This document shows positions 34,360 to 43,583 of a stretch of 64,000 bases of DNA, piece after piece. Where the stretch lies: assembly GCA_023150555.1 (NCBI GenBank), contig JAKLKQ010000021.1, positions 37,573 through 101,572 on the forward strand. Reading direction: 5' to 3'. Position numbers and translations under genes: made by a program. Below the pieces are notes generated by a model. It was not told the origin of the DNA and did no database searches. It saw nothing but the letters and a program-made list of their open reading frames with translations. This DNA comes from Planctomycetota bacterium (GTDB taxonomy: Bacteria; Planctomycetota; SZUA-567; H5-PLA8). The stretch's first letter is position 1, and each line of letters starts with the position of its first letter.

Positions 34360-35478
34360 CTATGCGCCCCCGGCGGACGCAAGACCCGCCGAAGCAACCG
34401 CTTCCATGGCCCGGTTGTAGAATTGGTGGAACATCGCCATGCCATCCTCGTACGGCCTTTGATACGGGCCCTCGGCTTCACGGCGCTGCTGGTACAGAAG
34501 CCTGCGGCCCGTCGCAATGCGGCTGCACAGGTCCGAATCCTCAAGCATGGTCTCTTCGCACGCCGCTTCCGCGGCGGCCACCAGGTCGGGCCGTGCCTCG
34601 GCGATGTCCCGGTGATGAAAGTAGTCGGAATACAACACCGAAGATTCCGGACCGGTTGGATGAATGGTCGTGATCAGCATGTACAGCGGATAACACTCGA
34701 TCATGAGATTGGGGTAATACATAAGGAGAATGCCCGCGTATTCGGGAATATCCCCTTTGAAGAACTCAAGCAAACCATCGATCCATTTCCTGTAAACGGG
34801 CGTGGCGTTATTCGAGCGCAAGTGGCGCGGCGAACGCGGCCTGATGAGTTGCGCATGATACTCCCCATGCTCGACCCATTGCATGCTGGGCATATCCAGG
34901 AAGGCGCAGAATCCCGGATGGATAAAAGGAATGTGGTAGTTTTCGCCGAAAACGTCGATGTAATGCTTCCAGTTATAGCCGACATCCTCGCGGACGGTCC
35001 GCCGATAGACCATCTTGTCGATCTGCATGGCTTCCAACAGGTGAAAATCCTCAAAGACCGGGCCGGGCTGCGACGGCCCCTCGAACAGCAGGCCCTTCCA
35101 TTGCAGCAACTCGCCCTTGCCGAGCCGAACCGTGGCTTTCTCATCCCGATAAAGAGGAGAGTGCACGCACCGGCCGTCGTGTTCATAGCTCCAGCGGTGC
35201 ATCGGACAGGTCAAGAACCGGCTGTTTCCGCAACCCGAAAGCATCTGCGCCTGGCGATGGGCGCAGATATTGTCGATCAGTTGCAGTTGGCCTCCTTTCT
35301 TGGTGAGAATCTTCGAATCCTGCAGCCGCTCAACGACATAGTAGTCGCAATCGTTCTTTACCTTTCCGGCCGCGGTCAGGTAGCTGACTCGGTTCCGAAA
35401 AAGCAGGTCCAACTCCATTTGGTATACTTCCGCATCGAAATAGCTTCGGACAGGTATACCGGCTGCCTTCTTCACCAT
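34360..35478 (-). CDS. Rieske non-heme iron oxygenase, alpha subunit
   Basis: 372 aa from ATG 35478, with GGGGAGG nine bases upstream (the track start is a GTG lying on that site). Rieske [2Fe-2S] ligands are Cys72-His74 (ICAHR) and Cys91-His94 (CPMHRW). The catalytic domain has iron ligands His182 and His187 in GENYHIPFIHPG. The residue bridging the two centres is Glu179, where classical ring-hydroxylating enzymes have Asp; Glu here is known from quaternary-amine enzymes such as carnitine monooxygenase CntA and GbcA-like proteins. No reductase or beta subunit is adjacent. An SMR exporter follows and a hydrolase precedes. Substrate is inference only. Confidence 0.88.
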   Translation of the reverse strand: MVKKAAGIPVRSYFDAEVYQMELDLLFRNRVSYLTAAGKVKNDCDYYVVERLQDSKILTKKGGQLQLIDNICAHRQAQMLSGCGNSRFLTCPMHRWSYEHDGRCVHSPLYRDEKATVRLGKGELLQWKGLLFEGPSQPGPVFEDFHLLEAMQIDKMVYRRTVREDVGYNWKHYIDVFGENYHIPFIHPGFCAFLDMPSMQWVEHGEYHAQLIRPRSPRHLRSNNATPVYRKWIDGLLEFFKGDIPEYAGILLMYYPNLMIECYPLYMLITTIHPTGPESSVLYSDYFHHRDIAEARPDLVAAAEAACEETMLEDSDLCSRIATGRRLLYQQRREAEGPYQRPYEDGMAMFHQFYNRAMEAVASAGLASAGGA

Positions 35479-35495
35479 GGACGGCACCCTCCCCT

Positions 35496-36386
35496 CTACT
35501 GGATGCGCTCTAGGAAATCGGCAATGGTGCCGGCCACCAGGGCCTTTTCGCGGTCGACGGTCGCAAGGTGATACGAGTCCTCGAGGATCAGCGACTCAAA
35601 CACCCTGCTGCTTGCTCCGGCCTGGATATCCTTGAGGCTTCGAAGGCTGGACACTTCATCATCCAGCGGATGGATGGCGCATATTGGAGCGGTAATCTTG
35701 TCCAGATGCTTTCGAACGTAATGGTTCATCTGCCGCATCTCGCAAATGCTTCGAAATGGGATTTTCGAGTAATGTGTTTTTGAAGAAGCGCACATTTTAG
35801 ACTTGATCCACCGGCGGATATTTTCGTCTTTCACTCCGTATGGATGGCTCTCCTTGACGTTGTACAGAAAATAGAGCGGCGTGTAGACCGCATAGGGGAT
35901 CAAACACGTCGTCCATGGCAGCCCCCATCCATCGAAATGGAGGGTAGTTGAAATCGGGCAGATACTCTTTATGCGGCAGCCGTTGCGAATGCCGAGGTAC
36001 AGCGCCAGCACCGCGCCCATGCACAGACCGGACACCGAAACCGTCGAATACCGTGCAGAGACCTTCTCGAATTCCGCCTGGGCGGCCGAAGCAAAATCCT
36101 GCCATTTCAATTTCCTGAGCTGGCTGTAGTGCGCGCAATGGCCCGGCAGCACCGGAAGTTCGACGTGAAATCCCTTCCGCTGCAAGGTACGGCGAAGGTA
36201 CAGCATCTCCGCCGGGCTGCCGCCCAGGCCGTGGAAGAGCAGCACGGCATGCTCGGAAGTCTTTCGAATTCGCACGCCGCTCAGCCCATCGCCGCGTGGG
36301 GAGGCGGGCCATCGAGTCCCGGCTTCGAGGTTTCCCGTGGGCGCATGTTGCGTTGGCGCGTCTGGCTGGCCAGATGGCTCCATCAT
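35496..36386 (-). CDS. Alpha/beta hydrolase with cysteine at the nucleophile elbow
   Basis: 296 aa. Oxyanion-loop motif HGLGGSP, nucleophile elbow SGLCMGA (Cys122 where Ser is usual), acid in HPLDDEVS (Asp242/243) and His273 in EDSYHLAT. The lid region (~150-230) is aromatic-rich. A Cys in G-x-C-x-G occurs in dienelactone hydrolases and PHA synthases; overall, spacing and length are closer to carboxylesterase/monoacylglycerol-lipase types. It has no signal peptide and an unconserved ~35-residue N-terminus. First gene of the hydrolase-Rieske-SMR set, 17 bases before the oxygenase; strong AGGAGGAGG ribosome site. Confidence 0.8.
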   Translation of the reverse strand: MMEPSGQPDAPTQHAPTGNLEAGTRWPASPRGDGLSGVRIRKTSEHAVLLFHGLGGSPAEMLYLRRTLQRKGFHVELPVLPGHCAHYSQLRKLKWQDFASAAQAEFEKVSARYSTVSVSGLCMGAVLALYLGIRNGCRIKSICPISTTLHFDGWGLPWTTCLIPYAVYTPLYFLYNVKESHPYGVKDENIRRWIKSKMCASSKTHYSKIPFRSICEMRQMNHYVRKHLDKITAPICAIHPLDDEVSSLRSLKDIQAGASSRVFESLILEDSYHLATVDREKALVAGTIADFLERIQ

Positions 36387-36440
36387 GCGACACCTCCTCC
36401 TTAAGAGCCAAGAATTGGTGCATTCGGCAACGGAACCGGG

Positions 36441-38030
36441 TTACTGGCCGTCTTGGAACTCGAACTTGATTCTCTCTTGCGTCAGCATTTTTGTTTGGCT
36501 GAGAGGAACCAGCTTCGCCGGGTCGCGAATCGCTTCGGGAACCTCGGCGTCCTCCAGTTCGCGCACTTCCAATTTCTGCAAAACCAGATTCTTGAAGGCA
36601 AAGCAGATCCGGTCCGCAGGACGCGCGGATTCAAATTCCTGGAAAAAGATCGGGCCGGTGCTTGAATTGAAACAGGTGACCAGATAGCGGCCCAGCACAT
36701 ACGTGTGCAGGTTAAGCTCATCCTGGGAAGCCGGCGAACTCAACTTCCAGCATGTGAATCGAATGGATTCCTGACTATTGCACCAGGCAAATAGCATGAA
36801 GCCTCTGTTGGGCTCATGCCCATCGACCCGGCCACCCTCCTGGGGAAGTTCAGACACCTTTGCCGTCAGACGCACAGGACCGGAAGGAATCCGGCAAGGA
36901 ATTTCTACTACGGCAAACCTCTGGCTCGCGTCGGCCGCGTCCCGTGGCGCTTCCGCGAACTGCTGGGGCACATGATACATTCCCGCACCGGTTGAGGCCC
37001 TACCGGCCTTCCATTTCCATTCGCCTAGACGCAGCCGCATTTCCTTATGCGGGCCACGCTCGAAGTCCCAACTTGCATGCAGCTTTTCTTTTCCGGCGGA
37101 AAGCGTCTCGCCCTGCATGCCCGGCGGCGTTGCCTTTGATTCAGCCTGGCCGGATTCGGCAGGCGCGGCTGCAGGAGGAGAAGTTTCTGGAATGGAGCGG
37201 ATGAAGACTCCGCACACCACGGCCAGGAGTGCCACTGCGCCAACCCACACCCCTTTCCAAGCAGAAAGGGGCGCTGCCGCTTTGCCGCTTGAACGAGCGG
37301 CCGATCGAGTGGAAATCCTTTTCAGCACCCGTGCCTGGATTCCGTGGGGAACCTCGCCCACGGACCCGATCGCTTCAGCGAACAACTCGGAACTCAGCGC
37401 GGGCACGGCCGAGGCGAGGCCCGCCGACTTCAGGTTCAGCCGCAGGCGTTCCAGGGCGTCCTGGATGCGCACCGAGACCGTACTCTGGGGGAGCTTCATC
37501 AGATTGGAGATCTCGGCCTGCGTCATTTCTCCCACATAGTAGAGCACGAGCATCTGCCGCAGTTCTAGCGGCAGCTTCGCCAGCATCTCCCAAAGCGTGC
37601 GGTGGAGTTCCAGCCGGTTCGCGGCCTCCGCCGGATTGGGGCTTTCGGTTGCCTTGGGCTCGTTCATTCTGGCCTTCAACCTTTTCTTCTCGTTCTGTTC
37701 CCGCCGGACGACGCGCAGTCCCCTGTTCGCGACAACGCGCATAAGCCACGCCTCGGCCCGGGCATGCGTTGGTTGGTATTTTTCCGCCTGCATCCACACG
37801 GCAAACATGGCCTCTTGCACGATCTCCTCGGCAAGGGCTGCGTTCGCTACCAGGTAATAGGCAATCTTGTAGGCGCGCGCGTGGTGGCGGTTAAAGAGTT
37901 CGGTAAAGGCCGCCTTGTTGCGCCGGCCGGCTATGGTCGTCAGCAGGTCTTCGTCCGAACGTGAAGCCCAGTCCTCTACCTCGTCCTCGGCGCGGGCCTT
38001 CGGTTTGAGGGGTTGAATGCCCATATTCAT
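36441..38030 (-). CDS. Second ECF sigma factor fused to membrane-anchored sensor-like domain
   Basis: 529 aa, same plan as 8501-10099. Sigma region 2 (~30-105: FTELFNRHHARAYKIAYYLV, EEIVQEAMFAVW) and region 4 HTH (~150-205: MTQAEISNLMKLPQSTVSVRI) precede one transmembrane segment (GVWVGAVALLAVVCGVFI). An outer domain of ~230 residues opens with HASWDFERGP and GEWKWKAG, echoing the VLWNF...GRWFW start of the other copy. Otherwise the outer domains have diverged, so they probably sense different signals. Position upstream in orientation of the hydrolase-Rieske-SMR cluster (54 bases) raises the possibility of co-transcription or control. Less GC-rich than core genes. Confidence 0.83.
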   Translation of the reverse strand: MNMGIQPLKPKARAEDEVEDWASRSDEDLLTTIAGRRNKAAFTELFNRHHARAYKIAYYLVANAALAEEIVQEAMFAVWMQAEKYQPTHARAEAWLMRVVANRGLRVVRREQNEKKRLKARMNEPKATESPNPAEAANRLELHRTLWEMLAKLPLELRQMLVLYYVGEMTQAEISNLMKLPQSTVSVRIQDALERLRLNLKSAGLASAVPALSSELFAEAIGSVGEVPHGIQARVLKRISTRSAARSSGKAAAPLSAWKGVWVGAVALLAVVCGVFIRSIPETSPPAAAPAESGQAESKATPPGMQGETLSAGKEKLHASWDFERGPHKEMRLRLGEWKWKAGRASTGAGMYHVPQQFAEAPRDAADASQRFAVVEIPCRIPSGPVRLTAKVSELPQEGGRVDGHEPNRGFMLFAWCNSQESIRFTCWKLSSPASQDELNLHTYVLGRYLVTCFNSSTGPIFFQEFESARPADRICFAFKNLVLQKLEVRELEDAEVPEAIRDPAKLVPLSQTKMLTQERIKFEFQDGQ

Positions 38031-38298
38031 GCCCTTGGCGCCCTACCTTTCTGAAGGTAATGCGCACCATGAGAAGATTTCATCAAGAAATTCAGGAATC
38101 TTATGGTCTGCGCGCTCAGCGGGGAGGGCTTGTCTCTCAACTACCTTAAGCATAAAGACTTAACCGATACCAGCGGGCGCGTTGCGACTCGCGCGGCGGA
38201 GCGGCTGGCGGGCCAATGGCTATTCCAGGAAGAGGTGCAGCCTTGGCGAACGTGTCCCCTGTCAGGCCCCGCCGATGGAAAATTGATCTAGCGCCCGC

Positions 38299-38372
38299 TC
38301 AGCGGTTGCCGAACATCTTGCGGAAGGCCCAGTGGTCGTAGAAGCCCAGCCGTACTGCCGGTCGCTGGGGCG
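38299..38372 (-). pseudogene. Frameshifted relic of the RPSDRRYG tag
   Basis: In the 518-base gene-free stretch 38031-38548, minus-strand frames give FFRPSDRQYG and, after a frameshift, GFYDHWAFRKMFGNR followed by TGA. The DNA matches the 3' end of 42387-43583, including a few bases past the stop (CCGCTCAGCGG). No gene body remains upstream. The rest of the stretch shows nothing recognisable. Confidence 0.65.
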
Positions 38373-38548
38373 GAAGAAGCCGACCCGCCGGCGGGGCGGC
38401 CCCGTTACATTTAACCCCGCATAATACCGCAGAGGTCCGGGTTTCGGCGGGCCCGCGCGGTCCGCGGTGTACAAATCTTCAGAGCGCGGCGGGGGCATGT
38501 CTTGGTTTACCCGCCCCGCCGGACTATCCTGGCACAAGGAGTGCTCCC

Positions 38549-41239
38549 ATGACCCCCGCCTACCCTGCGGCCCAACGCATGACCCGCCTGCACCTTTTCC
38601 GGATCGCATGCCTCCTTCTATTGTTTGGCTCCGGCGCCGCGCAGCATGCCGCGGACGCCGCGCCTGCTGCCCCCGCCTTCGCGCAGGAACCTTCGGTGCG
38701 GCGGGACGGTTCGGGCTGGCGCATCGACTTCGCCGTTGCCGCGCCGACGGACGTGACGATCTACATCCAGGACGCCGAAGGCAGAATCGTGCGCCACCTC
38801 GTCTCGGGCGTGCTGGGCGAGAACCCGCCCGCGCCGCTGGTGCCGGGGCTGAAGCAGTCGGTGCCCTGGGACGGCAAGGCCGACCTGGACCGCGACGCGG
38901 GCGCGGGGCCGTTTACCGCACGCGTCTGCCTGGGCATGAAGGTGGACTACGACGGCGAGGTGCTCTCGGACCGCCTCTCGCTGACGCGCTTGCGGGCGCT
39001 GGCCGCGGGGCCCGACGGGACGCTGTACATCGTCACGCGCATCGGGACCTCGGGGCCCAACTGGAAGGGCCACCGTCTGATCGCGCTCAACCGCGACGGC
39101 ACCTACCAGCGCACGGTCCTGCCGCCGCCGGCGGGGCTTGGAAGGGAGCAGTGGAAGAACCTGGGCGCGCGCACGATCACGCTGGACGGGCGCGAGGCGC
39201 CGGTCTTTCTCGAACTTCAGACGAGGCAGCTGACAGGCCTGGACTTCGCGGGCGGCTACTACAACGGGACGGACGCCGGCCCCGGCATCGCCCTGACGCC
39301 CGGCGGCTACGCGCTGACGCTGCAGAACGACGGCTCGATGGCGATGGTCGCGCTGGACCCGCACAAGCAGGACCTGCCCCTGAACGCGCCCAAGCTGCTC
39401 CCGGACCTGAAGCTCTCGAGCTTCCTGACCAACGAGCGCAGTTTCGTGGCGGTGTCGGGTGACGGAGTGTACGCCTATTTCACGGGCATCGCGCCGAGCC
39501 GGCTCTATTCGAGCAAGCCGGCCCAGAAGATTCCTGCCGTCTACCGCGTAAAGCTGCCGGAGCGTTCGCCGGCCGAGGTCTTCTACGGGAACCCCGCGAA
39601 GGCCGGCGACGACGACGGCGAGGTCTCCGCCGACGTCGGCAGCCTGGCCGCCGACGGCCGCGGGACGCTGTTCGTCACCGACCCAGCCCACGACCGCATC
39701 CTGGCGCTGGACGAGGCCTCCCGGAAATGCCTGGGCCGGCTGAAGGTCGAGAAGCCGCAGAAGATCGCCGTGGACCGGACCTCGGGCGCGCTCTACGTGC
39801 TCGGGAATCCCGGCCACCGCAACCACAAGGTCGAGCTGCTCAAGTTCAACTCGTGGAAGGACCCCAAGCCGGCGGCGAAGATCGAACTGAACGGCCTGGT
39901 GCGGACCAGCGCCGCGCACTGGGACCTGGCGGTGGACGGCTCGGCGCAGCCCCCGGTGCTGTGGGCGACCGACAACTACCTACTGCTGCGGATCGAGGAC
40001 CAGGGCGCAGCTTTCTCGAAACCCGCGCGCATCGGCAACTCGTCGATGGGCGACGCCTCCTTCGTAGACGTCAGCGTGGACCGCTTCCGCGAGCCCAACG
40101 AGGTCTACATCCGCAGCCGCTTCTACGCGTGGACGCGCATCAACGAGGCCACCGGTGCGCAGGAGACCGTCTCGCTGGCGATTCCCAGCAACGGGGGTTC
40201 GTGCCTGCAGGCGGGGCCGGACGGCCACCTGTACACGCCCGCGTGGCCCTGCTACCTGCTGAAGTGGGATCGCAACGGCAAGCGCGTGCCCTGGGGGCAG
40301 CCGTTCGAGAAGCCGCCGGGCAGCGAGAAGCACCACGTCCTGGCGCGCAAGGACCCGATCTCCAACGCCATCTTCGCGCGCGTGGCGATGATCTATATGA
40401 CCCACACGCACGGCATCCGCTACGACGGGCAGCATTTTATCTTCGAGGGCCAGGGGCGCGTGGCGAAGGCGCTGAACGAGATCGACCCCGGCGGCAAGCG
40501 CGTAGGACAGCCGGTGATCTGGAACGCCACGGACAACGCGATCGGCCCGCGCTTCGACCCGCAGGGAAACATCTACGTCGCCGACGTCGTGCGGCCGCTC
40601 GACCGCATGGTCCCGCCGGAACTGGCGGAACTGGCCGGCGAACTGAAGCCCGGCGGGCGGATCTCGGGCCCCGCGTCCGAGGCGATCCGTTCGTACGGCA
40701 GCATCCTGAAGTTCTCGCCCAAGGGCGGCGCGATCGAGTTCCCCGGCGTCGCCGGCGTGGCCAAGAGCATGATGGAGCCCAAGCCCTACGAGGGCGAGAT
40801 GAAACTCGATCCTTCGCTGAAGGCCGTGGAGATGGCGGCCAGCACCCGCGACCTGGCGATCGTCTCCGCGAAGGTCACCGGCGCGCAGTGGGCGCACTTC
40901 GGGATCAGCCACGTGGAACTGACGCAATGCAATTGCGAGAACACGCGCTTCGACGTGGACTGGTTCGGGCGCGTCTGGTATCCGGACCTGGCCTGCTACC
41001 GCGTGGGGGTGCTCGACACCAACGGCAACCCCATCGCGCGCTTCGGCGGCTACGGCAACGCCGACTCCATGGGACCCGAGAGCAAGGACGAACGCCTGGC
41101 CGAGCCCGGCCTGGCCTTTACCTGGCTGATCGGCGTCGCCGCTTCGGACCGCCACGTCTACATGGGCGACAGCATGAACCAGCGCCTGCTGCGCGGGCGC
41201 ATCGCCTACGCGAAGGAAGCCGCCTGCGCGGTCAAGTAG
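38549..41239 (+). CDS. Secreted FlgD-Ig/NHL-type protein (third paralogue)
   Basis: 896 aa with AAGGAG seven bases before the ATG. Signal peptide ~11-40, then the FlgD-like Ig segment shared with 1-779 and 1065-4031 (RIVRHLVSGVLGENPPAP, WDGKADLD). A long propeller follows with turns such as GRGTLFVTDPAHDRILALD, GPRFDPQGNIYVADVV and, near the end, HVYMGDSMNQRLLRGRI. No catalytic motif. Its 3' end overlaps the convergent GntR/LacI-type regulator by 8 bases. Probably extracytoplasmic recognition or scaffold; function unassigned. Confidence 0.85.
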   Translation: MTPAYPAAQRMTRLHLFRIACLLLLFGSGAAQHAADAAPAAPAFAQEPSVRRDGSGWRIDFAVAAPTDVTIYIQDAEGRIVRHLVSGVLGENPPAPLVPGLKQSVPWDGKADLDRDAGAGPFTARVCLGMKVDYDGEVLSDRLSLTRLRALAAGPDGTLYIVTRIGTSGPNWKGHRLIALNRDGTYQRTVLPPPAGLGREQWKNLGARTITLDGREAPVFLELQTRQLTGLDFAGGYYNGTDAGPGIALTPGGYALTLQNDGSMAMVALDPHKQDLPLNAPKLLPDLKLSSFLTNERSFVAVSGDGVYAYFTGIAPSRLYSSKPAQKIPAVYRVKLPERSPAEVFYGNPAKAGDDDGEVSADVGSLAADGRGTLFVTDPAHDRILALDEASRKCLGRLKVEKPQKIAVDRTSGALYVLGNPGHRNHKVELLKFNSWKDPKPAAKIELNGLVRTSAAHWDLAVDGSAQPPVLWATDNYLLLRIEDQGAAFSKPARIGNSSMGDASFVDVSVDRFREPNEVYIRSRFYAWTRINEATGAQETVSLAIPSNGGSCLQAGPDGHLYTPAWPCYLLKWDRNGKRVPWGQPFEKPPGSEKHHVLARKDPISNAIFARVAMIYMTHTHGIRYDGQHFIFEGQGRVAKALNEIDPGGKRVGQPVIWNATDNAIGPRFDPQGNIYVADVVRPLDRMVPPELAELAGELKPGGRISGPASEAIRSYGSILKFSPKGGAIEFPGVAGVAKSMMEPKPYEGEMKLDPSLKAVEMAASTRDLAIVSAKVTGAQWAHFGISHVELTQCNCENTRFDVDWFGRVWYPDLACYRVGVLDTNGNPIARFGGYGNADSMGPESKDERLAEPGLAFTWLIGVAASDRHVYMGDSMNQRLLRGRIAYAKEAACAVK

Positions 41240-42338
41240 GCGCCGGGCCCGCCGTGCCAGCGTCGACCCACGCGGCGGGAACGCGCACCGGCGGCGCGCC
41301 CGCCGGCTCGAAGACCGCGCGCAGCGCCCGTTCGCCCACGATCCGAAAATCGAACGCCATGCCGCTGATCCCGGGCTTCGCGGACAAGCCCTGGAAGCAC
41401 GCCACGCTGAACGCGCCCGGCACGCGCCGGCCCGCCTTGCGCGCGGCGCGAATCACCAGCTCCGCGGTTCGCGCGTCCGAGACCAGCGCCGCCGTGTAGC
41501 CCGCGCGCGGCCCGGCCACCGAGCGGATGTTCGGGCTGTCGGGCGTCTCGGTGTGGAAGGCCGTGTGGAGGTCCTTCTTGCGGGCGTGCAAACCCGCGGC
41601 CTTCAGCGCGGCCTCGTAGCCGGCCTGGCGTTCGCGGGAATCGGGGTCGATACCCCGCCGGGTAAACGAGATGCGCCGCAGGAAGGCGATGCGGCGGTGG
41701 CCCATGCCGATCAGGCGCTCGGTGCAGGCGCGCGCGGCTTCGAAGTTGTCCACGCCAACGCAGCGCAGGCCCCTGGGCGCAGAGGGATAATCGGCGAGCA
41801 CCACCGGCACCGCCAGCTTCTGACATTCGCGCAGCACGCCGTCGGAAACCAGGCCGGTGACCAGGATGCCCGACTGCGGCATGTCCATCCAGCCGGACGG
41901 GAGCTTGGTACGCAACGCGTACGAACTGACGACGATCAGCGCGCACTCCATCCGCCCCGCCCCGTCCTCTATGCCGCGCTGCAACTCCGCGGCGTCGGAG
42001 CCCTTCAGCTTCAGGTGCAGGGGCATGGGGACGAGCTGCAGGACCGCGCGCCGGGGATCGAGGGGCTCCTGGTTGCCGCCGGGGCGGGCCACCGCCAGGC
42101 GGCGCTTGGGCGAGCGGGCAATCCAGCCTTCCTGGTGCAGCAGCCGCGTCGCCGCGCGCACGGTATCGACGGTGGTCTGGAGGTCCCGCGCAAGCGTCCG
42201 CTGCGAAGGCAGGATTTCCCCTGGCTTCCAGACGCCCTTGACGATGCGCTGCCGCAACGCATCGGCGATGCGCCGGAACGCCGTGCCGGCCTGAACGGGA
42301 CGCCCGCGTTTTCGGCCGCCGGAACCTGAAGATGCCAT
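41232..42338 (-). CDS. GntR-type HTH fused to LacI-like ligand-binding domain
   Basis: 368 aa. N-terminal winged HTH of GntR type (~20-85: FRRIADALRQRIVKGVWKPGEILPS, then TVDTVRAATRLLHQEGWI). The rest is a periplasmic-binding-protein fold as in LacI/GalR (SGILVTGLVSDGVLRE, VPVVLADYPS, CVGVDNFEAARACTERLIGMGHRRIAFL). This AraR-like arrangement generally represses sugar-use genes until a sugar binds. The late region (ACFQGLSAKPGISGM) is shorter than usual. Lies 48 bases downstream of the HEAT-like gene in the same direction. Target not evident. Confidence 0.88.
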   Translation of the reverse strand: MASSGSGGRKRGRPVQAGTAFRRIADALRQRIVKGVWKPGEILPSQRTLARDLQTTVDTVRAATRLLHQEGWIARSPKRRLAVARPGGNQEPLDPRRAVLQLVPMPLHLKLKGSDAAELQRGIEDGAGRMECALIVVSSYALRTKLPSGWMDMPQSGILVTGLVSDGVLRECQKLAVPVVLADYPSAPRGLRCVGVDNFEAARACTERLIGMGHRRIAFLRRISFTRRGIDPDSRERQAGYEAALKAAGLHARKKDLHTAFHTETPDSPNIRSVAGPRAGYTAALVSDARTAELVIRAARKAGRRVPGAFSVACFQGLSAKPGISGMAFDFRIVGERALRAVFEPAGAPPVRVPAAWVDAGTAGPAPT

Positions 42339-42386
42339 GGGTGACCCGTAAAGCTCCGGCGCCGCCGTACCAGGAGCGCAGCCCGC

Positions 42387-43583
42387 TCAGCGGTTGCCGA
42401 ACATCTTCTGGAAGTCCCAGTGGTCGTAGAACTCCTTGCCGTAGCGCCGGTCGCTGGGGCGGAAGAAGCCGCTCGCCGTCTCGCGGTCGACCGTCCGGAA
42501 TTCTTCGCGTCGCCAGACCTTGTCCGCCGGGCGCGCGGCCTCCTTTGGGTACGCCTCCTTGGGGTACGCCTCCGCCGGCGTCGTCGCGCTCTCCGCTTCG
42601 GCCAGCGCCGACGGCGTCGGGTAGCTGCGCTTTACCAGCACCAGCGCTCGGAGTTCCTCCAGCTTCGCCATGTAGTCCGGATCCTTCCGGTCGAGTTCGG
42701 GTTCGCCCAGCTGCGGCGGCAGAAGATCGAAGTTCTGGTCGTACCAGCCGATGTACGCACGCAGCGCCTCCTGCACCAGCGGGCTGCGGGGTTCGACGCC
42801 CGGGAACGCCAGGCCCGTTAGCCGCGGCAGCGTCTCGCGCAGCGCGCGGATGTACGGCCGCTGGAACCAGGCGACTTCGCCCTCTTCCGGCATCACCGAA
42901 TAGAAGGACTCGATCAGCGCCTTGCCCGCGTTGCGCGCGCCGAAGTCGCCCAGCAGTTCGGCGCAGATCGCGCGGGCTTCGGCGGTGGATCCGCCCAGCG
43001 CCTTCGCGAGTTCGGGCACGATCACGGGACCGAGCGCGCGCAGGCGTTCCTTCCCGGCGGTGCGCTCGGCGGGATCGTCGCTTTCCGCCAGCACGAAGGC
43101 GGCGTCGAACTTCGTCTGAGTCGCCTCGTCGAGCACCGGCCACAGGGGCGCCTCCGGCGCGGCGGGCGCGGCTTTCGGCGTTTCAGGTGCAGGTGCGGGT
43201 GCAACGGGCTCGACGGGTGCGGGTGCGGGCGGTTCGGTCGTCTCCTGCGAAGGCTTCACTTCCTTCGGAGCTTCAGGCGCAACTGCGGGCGCGGGCATGG
43301 GAGCGTCTTCCTGGAAGCCCGTGGACTTGATCGTAGGCTCGGGCCCCACCTGCATCACCGCGGGCGTGCGCCTGCGCCGCACGAAGGTGACCTTCTCCTT
43401 CTTGAAGGAGCGCAGCCGGCCGCTGTCGTGCTCGCGGACGGTCAGCACGAGCGGCGTCTCCTGCTCGACCAGGCCCAGGATCTCGCGGCCGTCGTCGAGG
43501 AATACCAGATCGAGGCTTCCGCTCTCCTGCGCAAAGCCCGGTGCGCAGCAGACGAAAACGAGAACCGGCAGCCAGCCTTTCAT
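42387..43583 (-). CDS. Secreted HEAT-like protein ending in RPSDRRYG tag
   Basis: 398 aa. A signal peptide (MKGWLPVLVFVCCAPGFA) leads into a small beta domain (LDLVFLDDGREILGLVEQET, like SH3-type pilotin segments), a Pro/Ala/Glu linker (~95-150), and a helical HEAT-like region (~155-330: TAGKERLRALGPVIVPELAKAL). A duplicated EAYPKEAYPKEA follows. The final ~25 residues, FFRPSDRRYGKEFYDHWDFQ then KMFGNR, are highly conserved against two orphan fragments at 33719 and 38299. That tail is the notable part: it recurs independently of the rest. Function unknown; likely periplasmic. Confidence 0.75.
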   Translation of the reverse strand: MKGWLPVLVFVCCAPGFAQESGSLDLVFLDDGREILGLVEQETPLVLTVREHDSGRLRSFKKEKVTFVRRRRTPAVMQVGPEPTIKSTGFQEDAPMPAPAVAPEAPKEVKPSQETTEPPAPAPVEPVAPAPAPETPKAAPAAPEAPLWPVLDEATQTKFDAAFVLAESDDPAERTAGKERLRALGPVIVPELAKALGGSTAEARAICAELLGDFGARNAGKALIESFYSVMPEEGEVAWFQRPYIRALRETLPRLTGLAFPGVEPRSPLVQEALRAYIGWYDQNFDLLPPQLGEPELDRKDPDYMAKLEELRALVLVKRSYPTPSALAEAESATTPAEAYPKEAYPKEAARPADKVWRREEFRTVDRETASGFFRPSDRRYGKEFYDHWDFQKMFGNR

